DNA from: Verrucomicrobiia bacterium
Lineage (GTDB): Bacteria; Verrucomicrobiota; Verrucomicrobiia; Verrucomicrobiales; Akkermansiaceae
Direction: 5' to 3'
Assembly (NCBI GenBank): GCA_947460915.1
Contig: CANHKJ010000150.1
Span: forward strand, 1-7,365
Length of the DNA stretch: 7,365 nt
Shown here: positions 1 through 5,613 of the stretch, piece by piece
Position numbering within the stretch: position 1 is the first letter of the stretch
Layout: each line of letters starts with the position of its first letter
Translations under genes and position numbers: made by a program
The notes under the pieces: model-generated
Databases searched by the model: none
Seen by the model: the letters and a program-made list of their open reading frames with translations, nothing else
Told to the model about the DNA's origin: nothing

Positions 1-4
1 CGCC

Positions 5-820
5 ATGTGGACTACTGCTGCTGAATTCGAAGACATCCGATACGAGACCATTGATGAGGGACAGATCGCTAAAATTACGATCAATCGCCCGGAAGTGCGC
101 AATGCCTTTCGGCCCAAGACGGTAATGGAAATGCTCCAAGCCTTCGAGCTCGCACACCAAGACCCGAAGGTTGGCGTGATCATTCTCACTGGTGAAGGCG
201 ATCTCGCCTTTTGCTCGGGAGGTGACCAAAAAGTCCGCGGCCATGCCGGCTACGTCGGTGATGACGGAGTTCCTCGCTTGAACGTATTGGATTTACAGAA
301 AAAAATCCGCGGCTTGCCCAAGCCCGTCGTGGCCATGGTGGCAGGATACGCCATCGGTGGTGGTCACGTGCTGCACATCGTCTGCGATCTCACCATCGCT
401 GCCGATAACGCGCGCTTTGGCCAGACCGGTCCCAAAGTTGGCTCGTTCGATGGCGGACTCGGTTCCAGTTATCTGGCACGCATCGTTGGTCAGAAAAAAG
501 CTCGTGAGATTTGGTATCTCTGCCGTCAATACGATGCTCAGCAAGCGCTCGACATGGGACTCGTTAATACCGTGGTGCCGCTCGCTGATTTGGAAAAAGA
601 AACCCTGCAATGGTGCCGCGAAATGCTTGCGCACTCGCCGCTCGCGCTGCGCTGTCTCAAGTCCGCTCTCAATGCCGATTGCGATGGCCAAATGGGTCTG
701 CTCGATCTCGCCGGCAATGCCACGCTTCTTTACTACATGAGTGAGGAAGGCAAGGAGGGCAAACAAGCATTCCTCGACAAACGCAAGCCCGACTTCACCA
801 AGTTCCCTCGGGTGCCTTGA
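5..820 (+). CDS. menB: 1,4-dihydroxy-2-naphthoyl-CoA synthase (MenB)
   Basis: A crotonase-fold enzyme of the cytosol that closes the second ring of menaquinone, turning o-succinylbenzoyl-CoA into 1,4-dihydroxy-2-naphthoyl-CoA. The 271 residues match the usual MenB length and the family is recognisable end to end. Visible landmarks are ITINRPEVRNAF (24-35), SGGDQKVRGH (71-80, oxyanion-hole region), GYVGDD with Tyr83, GYAIGGGHVLHIVCDLTIAA (114-133), QTGPKVGSFDGG (140-151, with Ser147 and Asp149) and Tyr244 near the C-terminus. Gly142 in QTGP is the residue linked to bicarbonate-dependent (type I) MenB enzymes. The ATG at 5 gives an N-terminus of normal length, but the frame is open to the left edge and only four upstream bases are visible, so an earlier start and any ribosome site cannot be judged. 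menA follows on the same strand after about 210 bp, consistent with a men cluster. Confidence 0.97.
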   Translation: MWTTAAEFEDIRYETIDEGQIAKITINRPEVRNAFRPKTVMEMLQAFELAHQDPKVGVIILTGEGDLAFCSGGDQKVRGHAGYVGDDGVPRLNVLDLQKKIRGLPKPVVAMVAGYAIGGGHVLHIVCDLTIAADNARFGQTGPKVGSFDGGLGSSYLARIVGQKKAREIWYLCRQYDAQQALDMGLVNTVVPLADLEKETLQWCREMLAHSPLALRCLKSALNADCDGQMGLLDLAGNATLLYYMSEEGKEGKQAFLDKRKPDFTKFPRVP

Positions 821-886
821 TGGAGAAACAAGATCGCTGCGCTTGAAGATTTAAGACATAAGAAGGAAGTTATGGGTTCATGGTGA

Positions 887-913
887 TTGGTTATTCGTTC
901 GAAAAAATATGAT
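887..913 (+). promoter_or_regulatory. weak candidate promoter ahead of menA
   Basis: A TATGAT hexamer (908-913) matches the sigma-70 -10 consensus at five of six positions. The best -35 candidate is TTGGTT (887-892), with a short 15-bp spacer and only three matching bases. It would start transcription near 920, giving menA its own transcript with a leader of about 110 nt. It would also exclude translation of the small reading frame at 909. The match is weak and menA may instead be read through from menB. Confidence 0.2.
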
Positions 914-983
914 TCGAGGCATTTTATTCATGATGGTGGGTATCTTAATCGGATACGCAGCCAACAAAATCATTCTTCATTAA
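909..983 (+). CDS. possible 25-residue single-helix membrane peptide
   Basis: A short ATG-to-TAA frame in the menB-menA gap encodes 24 residues beginning MIRGILFMMVGILIGYAANK and ending IILH. About 15 consecutive residues are hydrophobic or small, followed by Asn-Lys, which fits one transmembrane helix. No Shine-Dalgarno sequence precedes the ATG; the purine run AAGAAGGAAG at 860-869 is about 40 bases too far upstream. The ATG overlaps the stop of a 10-codon frame that starts at 880 (ATATGA), and that frame has the purine run at a usable distance, so coupled translation is conceivable. I do not recognise the peptide. Chance is a real alternative, since short hydrophobic frames are common in AT-richer intergenic DNA. 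Confidence 0.22.
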   Translation: MIRGILFMMVGILIGYAANKIILH

Positions 984-1031
984 TCCTGCCTTCCATCCGT
1001 CGTTAAAAATGCCTTTTCAACCACTCCATTC

Positions 1032-1904
1032 ATGAAAAACTGGCTCCTTGCTGCTCGTCCGAAAACCCTGCCTGCCGCCATCGTGCCGGTATGGGCGGGA
1101 TGCGTCTTGGCGTGGAAATTGCAAGGCTCATGGAATCCTTGGTTGGCGTTTTGTACCTTAGCTGGGGCGATATGCATCCAGGTTGCGACGAATTTTTTCA
1201 ATGATGCCATCGATGCACAGAAAGGTGCTGATACAGAAAAACGTCTCGGGCCGACTCGGGTTACCTCGAGTGGATTGATCTCTCGCCGTGCTGTATTCAT
1301 CGCGGCGGGATTGTTTCTTTTTCTTGCAACACTCTGTGGCGTAGTGCTCTATCAAGCCGTTGGTTGGCCGATCATCGCCATCGGTCTGCCCTCTTTGTAT
1401 TTGGCCTACGGCTATACGGGTGGGCCATTTCCGTTAGCCTACCGGGGTATGGGCGAGATTTTTGTCGTCGCGTTTTTTGGCATCATTGCCGTGGGTGGTA
1501 CTGTGTTGATTCAAATGAACCAATGGCGCGAAGAAGCAATGCTGTTAGGATTTCAGATTGGTCTGCTTTCAGCGGTGTTGATCTCGATCAATAACCTCCG
1601 CGATCGCGAAGAAGATGCCAGCACTGGCAAAAACACCATGGCCGTGCGACTTGGTGACCGTGGCGCCCGTTTCTTAGTCTGGCTAGAAGTGAAAGTCGCA
1701 GCTTTCTGCGGTTTGCTTTGGCTGAAGCACGGCCTACCATGGCTCACGCTCGCCTCAGTGCCGTTGTTGACCTTGGGGATGTTTCTGCTCTTTCGCGTCT
1801 TTACCGAGCCTGCGGGAAAAGGCATGAACAGCCTGCTCGCCTTAGGCGGCCTGATGCTCATTCTTTTTGCCATCAGCTTTCATGCGGCGAGCGTCTTTGG
1901 ATGA
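1032..1904 (+). CDS. menA: 1,4-dihydroxy-2-naphthoate polyprenyltransferase (MenA)
   Basis: An integral membrane prenyltransferase of the UbiA superfamily. It attaches the polyprenyl tail to 1,4-dihydroxy-2-naphthoate with loss of CO2, giving demethylmenaquinone, so it acts two steps after MenB. The N-terminus (NWLLAARPKTLPAAIVPVWAG) is typical of MenA. The first Asp-rich motif is NFFNDAIDAQKGAD (54-67) and the second is NNLRDREEDASTGK (187-200); these bind Mg-diphosphate in the family. Between them lies AYGYTGGPFPLAYRGMGE (125-142). Eight or nine hydrophobic segments are spread over 290 residues, the normal length. The ATG at 1032 fits the family N-terminus but has no Shine-Dalgarno. It overlaps the stop of an 8-codon frame (ATG at 1009) as ATGA. 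The gene is in line with menB, and the next gene converges on it. Confidence 0.95.
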   Translation: MKNWLLAARPKTLPAAIVPVWAGCVLAWKLQGSWNPWLAFCTLAGAICIQVATNFFNDAIDAQKGADTEKRLGPTRVTSSGLISRRAVFIAAGLFLFLATLCGVVLYQAVGWPIIAIGLPSLYLAYGYTGGPFPLAYRGMGEIFVVAFFGIIAVGGTVLIQMNQWREEAMLLGFQIGLLSAVLISINNLRDREEDASTGKNTMAVRLGDRGARFLVWLEVKVAAFCGLLWLKHGLPWLTLASVPLLTLGMFLLFRVFTEPAGKGMNSLLALGGLMLILFAISFHAASVFG

Positions 1905-1942
1905 AAATTTCTCGGTTTTTCTTCGCTACACAGCGAGACCGC

Positions 1943-2374
1943 TCACATCGATGAGCCTGCGGTTTCAACGGTGCCGAATAGTTCATGGGAATCCACCGTC
2001 GCACCGAGGGCTTCGACTTTCCATTGGCGGTCAATATTGAGCCGCACCGTAGCAAGATGACGCATCGGCCACTCGTTTGGGGCGATCATTGAGAGTACAT
2101 TGCCGCGTGACATTGCGTAGAGGTAGTAAGTTTGGCCTACGACTGGCTCGAACTGGATCGATGCCTCGTAGACTAGCTTATTCCAGTTAAAATGATCGAT
2201 CGCTTGGAGATATTGTTCGCGGATTTCACGGAGTTTTTGTTGTAAATCGCGTTGCACCTCGCTGATTCCGCGAGACTTGAAGCTGCTCAAATCATTCGGA
2301 ACGATCGGCGGACTCAAGGTCGAAACCGGATAGGGCATGAAGGCGCGTGAAGGTGTCTCGGTGTTGTCGGTCAT
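1943..2374 (-). CDS. DUF2452 family protein of unknown function
   Basis: A 143-residue protein, probably cytosolic, with no signal peptide or membrane segment. The N-terminal 30 residues are rich in Pro, Ser and Thr and look disordered. Residues 36-62 (GISEVQRDLQQKLREIREQY onward) form a likely amphipathic helix or coiled coil. The core KLVYEASIQFEPVVGQTYYL (66-85), followed by SMIAPNEWP (95-103) and a short beta-rich end (RLNIDRQWKVEA), is the pattern I associate with DUF2452. That assignment is from memory. No catalytic motif is apparent and no function is known to me. The last about 20 residues are poorly patterned. The ATG at 2374 has no clear Shine-Dalgarno. The gene converges with menA (38 bp between stops) and is divergent from the DUF1080 gene with 87 bp between starts, so the two could share a control region. 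Confidence 0.8.
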   Translation of the reverse strand: MTDNTETPSRAFMPYPVSTLSPPIVPNDLSSFKSRGISEVQRDLQQKLREIREQYLQAIDHFNWNKLVYEASIQFEPVVGQTYYLYAMSRGNVLSMIAPNEWPMRHLATVRLNIDRQWKVEALGATVDSHELFGTVETAGSSM

Positions 2375-2461
2375 TTGATTTCACAGCTATGCCACAGATT
2401 TTTTCCTGCGCAAGACGTGATCTTTGATCGACAAGGAAAAATTCGCACGTAAAAGAGAAGC
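2375..2461. promoter_or_regulatory. divergent intergenic region between DUF2452 and DUF1080 genes
   Basis: These 87 bases separate two divergent start codons, so promoters for both genes should lie here or just inside the genes. I could not find a convincing -35/-10 pair in either direction. Local features are a T-run (2399-2404), a GATC-TTT-GATC repeat (2421-2431) and purine-rich stretches AAGGAAAAA and AAAAGAGAAG just before the ATG at 2462. The last may act as a weak ribosome site. Confidence 0.4.
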
Positions 2462-3148
2462 ATGACCAATTTCTTGAAGAAACCAGCATTTTTACTGACC
2501 ATCGCCGCCGCTATTAGTTTGAGTTCTCCTGCGGTGCATGCTGCTGAGCCCAGCTGGCAATCACTTTTCAACGGCAAAACCATGAGTGGATGGACTGCGC
2601 TTGATGGTAAAGAACCTGGCAAGGGTTGGCAGGTCGAGGAGGGCATCATCCACCTCAAGGGACAAGGCGGTAATTTGATTAGCACCGAAGAGTTTAGCGA
2701 TTTCGAGCTCGAATGGGAATGGAAAATCGCCCCCAGTGCCAACAACGGGCTCAAGTATTGGGTCACAAAAATCGGTAACGATTGGCTTGGCATCGAGTAT
2801 CAAATGATCGACGATGGCGTGAGCCCCGATGGGAAAATCGGCAGCAATCATGCCACCGCGAGCTTTTACGACATCAAGGCCGCGCCAACGGACAAGCCTT
2901 TGAAAAAAGCCGGCGAATGGAACATCAGTCGCGTCATTAGCCGCAATGGCACCGTCGAGCACCACCTCAATGGAAAATTGGTCGTTTCCGCTGACACCAA
3001 ATCTCCCGAGTGGAAAACGTTAGTTGCTGCGAGCAAATTCAAGAACAAACCGGAGTTCGCGTCAGGTAAAGGTCGTATCATGCTCACTGATCACCAATCA
3101 GAAGCTTGGTATCGCAACATCCGTATTCGCAATCTCGCAGTAAAATGA
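2462..3148 (+). CDS. exported DUF1080 (3-keto-disaccharide hydrolase-like) protein
   Basis: A secreted, single-domain concanavalin/lectin-like beta-sandwich protein of the DUF1080 family, now often named 3-keto-disaccharide hydrolase. Members are abundant in Verrucomicrobia, Planctomycetes and Bacteroidetes and act on glycosides. The N-terminus is a clear Sec signal: Lys6-Lys7, a hydrophobic core (9-24) and VHA-A, with cleavage near residue 27 or 28. No lipobox Cys is present, so the product is periplasmic or released. Family landmarks are WQSLFNGKTMSGWTALDG (32-49), GWQVEEGIIHLKG (55-67), FSDFELEWEWKIAPSANNGLK near 78-98, GIEYQMIDD (110-118), the GEWNISRV strand (151-158), HHLNGK (167-172) and the terminal WYRNIRIRNL (216-225). 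At 228 residues it is a compact, apparently complete member. The substrate cannot be read from sequence. Purines AGAGAAG lie directly before the ATG, too close for a classic ribosome site. Confidence 0.92.
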   Translation: MTNFLKKPAFLLTIAAAISLSSPAVHAAEPSWQSLFNGKTMSGWTALDGKEPGKGWQVEEGIIHLKGQGGNLISTEEFSDFELEWEWKIAPSANNGLKYWVTKIGNDWLGIEYQMIDDGVSPDGKIGSNHATASFYDIKAAPTDKPLKKAGEWNISRVISRNGTVEHHLNGKLVVSADTKSPEWKTLVAASKFKNKPEFASGKGRIMLTDHQSEAWYRNIRIRNLAVK

Positions 3149-3275
3149 CCGGCGTTCTTTTATGGTGTCGTGGCGAACCTACTTGGGCGCGCTATGAGTA
3201 TGCAGCCATGAGATGACAGCAAAGCTGGGCAAAAATGGCGACAATAGAGGGGTGATCGTGACATCATAAATCGGG

Positions 3276-3294
3276 GAAATTTCTTATCATTATC
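3276..3294 (-). promoter_or_regulatory. Fur-box-like site
   Basis: Read on the - strand the 19 bases are GATAATGATAAGAAATTTC. Against the classical Fur consensus GATAATGATAATCATTATC, the first 11 bases match and 15 of 19 match overall. Fur is the ferric-uptake repressor. The site lies about 150 bp before the phosphate operon start, upstream of the candidate promoter, so it is not in a normal repressor position for that promoter. It may serve an unseen transcript or be a chance AT-rich match. Confidence 0.3.
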
Positions 3295-3332
3295 ATTCAC
3301 AAATCCTAGTTCTGTGCAATCAAAAAGCAGAG

Positions 3333-3357
3333 GGTGCGATGGATTTACACATCCACC
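3333..3357 (+). other. 8-bp stem-loop with a bulged C
   Basis: GGTG and GATG (3333-3336, 3338-3341), separated by one bulged C, pair perfectly with CATCCACC (3350-3357) across an 8-base loop. The following bases TGATTTATCAT are AT-rich but not a U-tract, so it is a poor intrinsic terminator. It could be a structured part of an untranslated RNA, a weak end for the DUF1080 transcript about 190 nt upstream, or chance. Confidence 0.3.
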
Positions 3358-3381
3358 TGATTTATCATCCCTTCGCAAAGA

Positions 3382-3407
3382 GTGACGCAACCGTAACAAA
3401 ATATACT
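3382..3407 (+). promoter_or_regulatory. candidate promoter with Pho-box-like repeats for the phosphate operon
   Basis: TATACT (3402-3407) is a good -10 hexamer and would start transcription near 3413-3415. No sound -35 lies at 16-18 bp. In its place sit GTGACG (3382-3387) and GTAACA (3393-3398), spaced 11 bp. On the other strand they read as TGTTAC and CGTCAC, resembling the degenerate TGTCA halves of a Pho box. A PhoB-type activator replacing the -35 contact is known from phosphate-regulated promoters. Linking it to this site is inference from position and gene content. Confidence 0.35.
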
Positions 3408-3412
3408 TGCTC

Positions 3413-3434
3413 AATGTGACGAAATCGTCACATT
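3413..3434. promoter_or_regulatory. perfect 10-bp inverted repeat (operator or leader hairpin)
   Basis: AATGTGACGA (3413-3422) and TCGTCACATT (3425-3434) are exact reverse complements with two bases (AA) between them. The repeat ends six bases before the GTG start codon of the DUF47 gene. It begins where transcription should start if the TATACT element is used. As DNA it looks like a dimeric repressor site. It resembles a CRP-type TGTGA/TCACA pair, but the spacer is 8 rather than the canonical 6. As RNA it could fold into a 9-bp stem with an AAAU loop at the very 5' end of the message, next to the ribosome-binding region. Confidence 0.6.
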
Positions 3435-3440
3435 TGGGCG

Positions 3441-4070
3441 GTGATCTCTTTAGCGAAAATTTTTGGAAAATCCGACCGATTCTTTGAACTCCTCGACGCC
3501 AGCGCCAAGTCTGCTTATGAAAGCATTGAAGCCCTCGACCGCTTGCTCAATTCAAACAATGGCCAAGTGTCCCTGTCCGAGCTGGCCGTAGCCCGTCGTC
3601 ATGAAAAACGCACTGCTGAACTTATCAGCGAGGAACTCGTCCGCACATTCGTTACCACGCTTGACCGCGAAGACATCGAAACACTCTCTCGTGCGCTTTA
3701 TCGCATTCCCAAGACCGTAGAAAAATTCGGCGAGCGCTTCGAGATCATGCATCAACACGTGACGGCCTCTGATTTCGCCCCGCAAATGAGCATCGCCAAG
3801 GAGTCGGCCAAAGTCGTTTGCCGTATGGTCGCGATGATTTCCAAGAGCCCCAAACTCGAAGACGTAAAAAACGAAAACGACCAGCTTCAGGAGCTCGAAG
3901 GTCGTGCCGATCAGCTCGTGCTCGGTTACCTGAAGGAAATTTACAGTGGCAACGTCGAGCCGATCAAGGCCATGGCAATGCGCGATCTTTATGATTTGCT
4001 CGAAAAAGTTATCGACCGCTGCCGCGATGCCGGCAATGTGGTGACTCAAATCGTTCTGAAAAACTCCTGA
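3441..4070 (+). CDS. PhoU-like DUF47 family protein
   Basis: A 209-residue, all-helical cytosolic protein of the DUF47/PhoU_div family (often annotated phosphate transport regulator), which typically accompanies PiT permeases and is thought to modulate them. The first GTG (3441) is used because an in-frame stop (3417-3419) lies just upstream, no other standard start occurs between, and it gives the expected opening (IFGKSDRFFELLDASAKSAY). Landmarks are HEKRTAELISEELVRTF (54-70), TTLDREDIETLSRALYRI (72-89, the TPxDREDI-type segment), LEGRADQLV (152-160, acidic metal-ligand-type positions) and LYDLLEKVIDRCRDAGNVV (183-201). The ribosome site is weak (GGGCG three bases away). The permease follows 10 bp after the stop, so the two form one operon, as in the orfA-pit pair of Sinorhizobium meliloti. 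The likely role is to adjust or gate phosphate entry. Confidence 0.9.
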   Translation: MISLAKIFGKSDRFFELLDASAKSAYESIEALDRLLNSNNGQVSLSELAVARRHEKRTAELISEELVRTFVTTLDREDIETLSRALYRIPKTVEKFGERFEIMHQHVTASDFAPQMSIAKESAKVVCRMVAMISKSPKLEDVKNENDQLQELEGRADQLVLGYLKEIYSGNVEPIKAMAMRDLYDLLEKVIDRCRDAGNVVTQIVLKNS

Positions 4071-4080
4071 TCCCCGCACC

Positions 4081-5559
4081 ATGAGCCTTTGGATCATTTT
4101 TTTCGTCATCTTCGTGGCGCTTGCCTTTGAGTATATCAATGGCTTCCACGATACCGCCAACTCCATCGCGACAGTTGTCGGTACAAAGGTGCTAACGCCC
4201 CGTCAAGCGATCGCACTCGCGGCGATTACCAACCTGATCGGCGCTTTGGCAGGGCATGCCGTAGCCAAAACCGTGTCATCAGGGCTTGTCGATTCACAAT
4301 TTATCTCACCCCTCGTCATTGCCTGCGCCTTGCTCGGCGGCATCACTTGGAACCTCATCACCTGGTGGTTCGGTCTACCTTCCAGCTCTACCCACGCTCT
4401 CGTCGGCGGCATTTGCGGTGCTGCTTTTGCGAGCGCTCACAATAATCCTAAGGCCATCATTTGGTCGGTGGAGAAAATGAAGGACGGCAAGATGGTGATG
4501 GAAGGCGTGCTGCACAAAGTCATCATGCCGATGATTACCTCGCCGATCATTGGTTTCGTCGGCGGCTTCGTCATCATGGGCTTTTTCTACCTGATTTTGC
4601 GCAATGCTCGACCTCGATTCATCAATCGCTTTTTTGGCAAAGCGCAAATCGCCAGTGCCGCCTACATGGGCTTCGCCCACGGTCTTGCCGATGCCCAAAA
4701 AACCATGGGCGTGATCACGCTGGCTCTCGTCACCGCGACCGCAGCGGGTAGTTTCCAAACTCTTCCGAATTGGTGTTCCTTTCTGAAAATGGACAAAACT
4801 CAGCATGCCGAGGAAGCCATCATGATCTTGCAGGAAAAAGCACCCGATGCCGCCAAGATCAGCGAAGCAGCCGCGATTCTTGAATCCGAGGCCGCCATGC
4901 TCAAAAATGGCGAATTTCGCGAAGCGTTTTTCACCTTAGCGGCCACCGCATATACCGAGGCAGGCAAGGAGTCTGATGCCGTGCGCACCATGGCTGCCGC
5001 GAAACAAACTCACGATGATCTGTTAGCAAAAGAAGCAGAGCGCCTCATGCCTAAGATTCCCTTGATTGGCAAAATGGTCGCGGCCAAGTTCACCGATTGG
5101 AAAAAAACGCTGCAACAAGAAATGGATGCAGCTACGGCTGCTGGAAAGCCAACCCTTGCCACGGCGGCCAAAAAGGTTGATGGCCTCTCGCCCGATGTTC
5201 CCGCTTGGATCAAAATCATCTGCGCCTTGACCATGGCCGCAGGCACTGCTGCTGGTGGCTGGAAAATCATCAAAACACTCGGTCACAAAATGGTCAAACT
5301 TCACCCAGTTCACGGCTTCGCTGCCGAAACAACTGCTGCCACCCTGTTGGCTGTCACGGGTAGCTTGGGTATGACTGTTTCCACTACCCACAGCATCACC
5401 ACTGCAATCATGGGCGTAGGCTGCGCCAAGCGATTCAACGCACTGAACCTCTCATTGATCGAACGCATCATCTGGGCTTGGGTTTTGACACTACCCGCAG
5501 CTGCCATCGTTGGTTATCTGATGGTCAAGCTCTTCCAACTCTTTGGTTGGTTGCCCTAA
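4081..5559 (+). CDS. PiT-family inorganic phosphate permease
   Basis: An inner-membrane, cation-coupled low-affinity phosphate (or metal-phosphate) symporter of 492 residues, close in length to E. coli PitA. The first half-repeat has EYINGFHDTANSIATVVGTK (17-36) and GGITWNLITWWFGLPSSSTH (86-105). The second half-repeat carries GFAHGLADAQKTMGV (197-211) and SLGMTVSTTHSITTAIMGVG (428-447). Hydrophobic segments at about 3-19, 43-65, 76-97, 104-118, 148-173, 208-222, 376-394, 417-431 and 462-488 fit the usual topology. Residues about 225-373 form a hydrophilic, Ala/Lys/Glu-rich helical insertion with no clear membrane segment. In the second motif the usual HGxND is HGLAD, with Ala203 in place of Asn. 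The ATG 10 bp after the DUF47 stop has no Shine-Dalgarno, so translation is probably coupled. I leave the gene symbol blank because pit/pitA naming varies. Confidence 0.94.
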   Translation: MSLWIIFFVIFVALAFEYINGFHDTANSIATVVGTKVLTPRQAIALAAITNLIGALAGHAVAKTVSSGLVDSQFISPLVIACALLGGITWNLITWWFGLPSSSTHALVGGICGAAFASAHNNPKAIIWSVEKMKDGKMVMEGVLHKVIMPMITSPIIGFVGGFVIMGFFYLILRNARPRFINRFFGKAQIASAAYMGFAHGLADAQKTMGVITLALVTATAAGSFQTLPNWCSFLKMDKTQHAEEAIMILQEKAPDAAKISEAAAILESEAAMLKNGEFREAFFTLAATAYTEAGKESDAVRTMAAAKQTHDDLLAKEAERLMPKIPLIGKMVAAKFTDWKKTLQQEMDAATAAGKPTLATAAKKVDGLSPDVPAWIKIICALTMAAGTAAGGWKIIKTLGHKMVKLHPVHGFAAETTAATLLAVTGSLGMTVSTTHSITTAIMGVGCAKRFNALNLSLIERIIWAWVLTLPAAAIVGYLMVKLFQLFGWLP

Positions 5560-5613
5560 TGCGTCACTTTTTTCTCATTGTCATCATCAAGCGCTAGGAT
5601 ATCATCAGCTTTG

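Larger units (their letters stand above)
3149..3440. other. 292-bp intergenic region upstream of the phosphate operon
   Basis: No convincing gene lies here. The only long frame is an 84-codon - strand one (3160-3414) rich in Arg, His, Cys and Ser with no family likeness. Instead the region holds, in order, a Fur-box-like sequence (3276-3294), a bulged stem-loop (3333-3357), TGAC-type repeats with 11-bp phasing (3382-3398), a TATACT hexamer (3402-3407) and a perfect inverted repeat (3413-3434). The first about 125 bases after the DUF1080 stop show no strong terminator. A small RNA between the Fur-like site and the operon promoter is possible but not demonstrated. Confidence 0.6.

Noticed and set aside
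293..766. 157-codon - strand frame inside menB
   Set aside because: It lies wholly opposite a highly conserved enzyme and shows no family resemblance; it is a shadow of menB codon bias.
1913..1941. Hairpin TCGCT/AGCGA (1923-1936), with CGGT/ACCG outer pairing, between convergent menA and DUF2452 genes, as a shared terminator
   Set aside because: The core stem is only 5 bp and no T-run follows it on either strand; at best a weak terminator.
3160..3414. 84-codon - strand frame in the intergenic region
   Set aside because: Composition is Arg/Ser/Cys/His-rich without hydrophobic periodicity, and it covers the candidate regulatory sites; no likely promoter or ribosome site.
3415..3432. Canonical CRP site
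   Set aside because: TGTGA and TCACA are present, but separated by 8 bases rather than 6, so it was recorded as an unassigned palindrome.
3552..4166. 204-codon - strand frame opposite the DUF47 gene and running into the permease gene
   Set aside because: The + strand frame matches a known family throughout, while this one has no domain-like pattern.
4375..4806. 143-codon - strand frame inside the permease gene
   Set aside because: His/Arg-rich low-information translation opposite a conserved transporter; a shadow frame.
5578..5613. Upstream TTG start for the VOC protein
   Set aside because: It adds a 12-residue Ser-rich tail not typical of the family, while ATG 5614 or 5620 gives the standard N-terminus.
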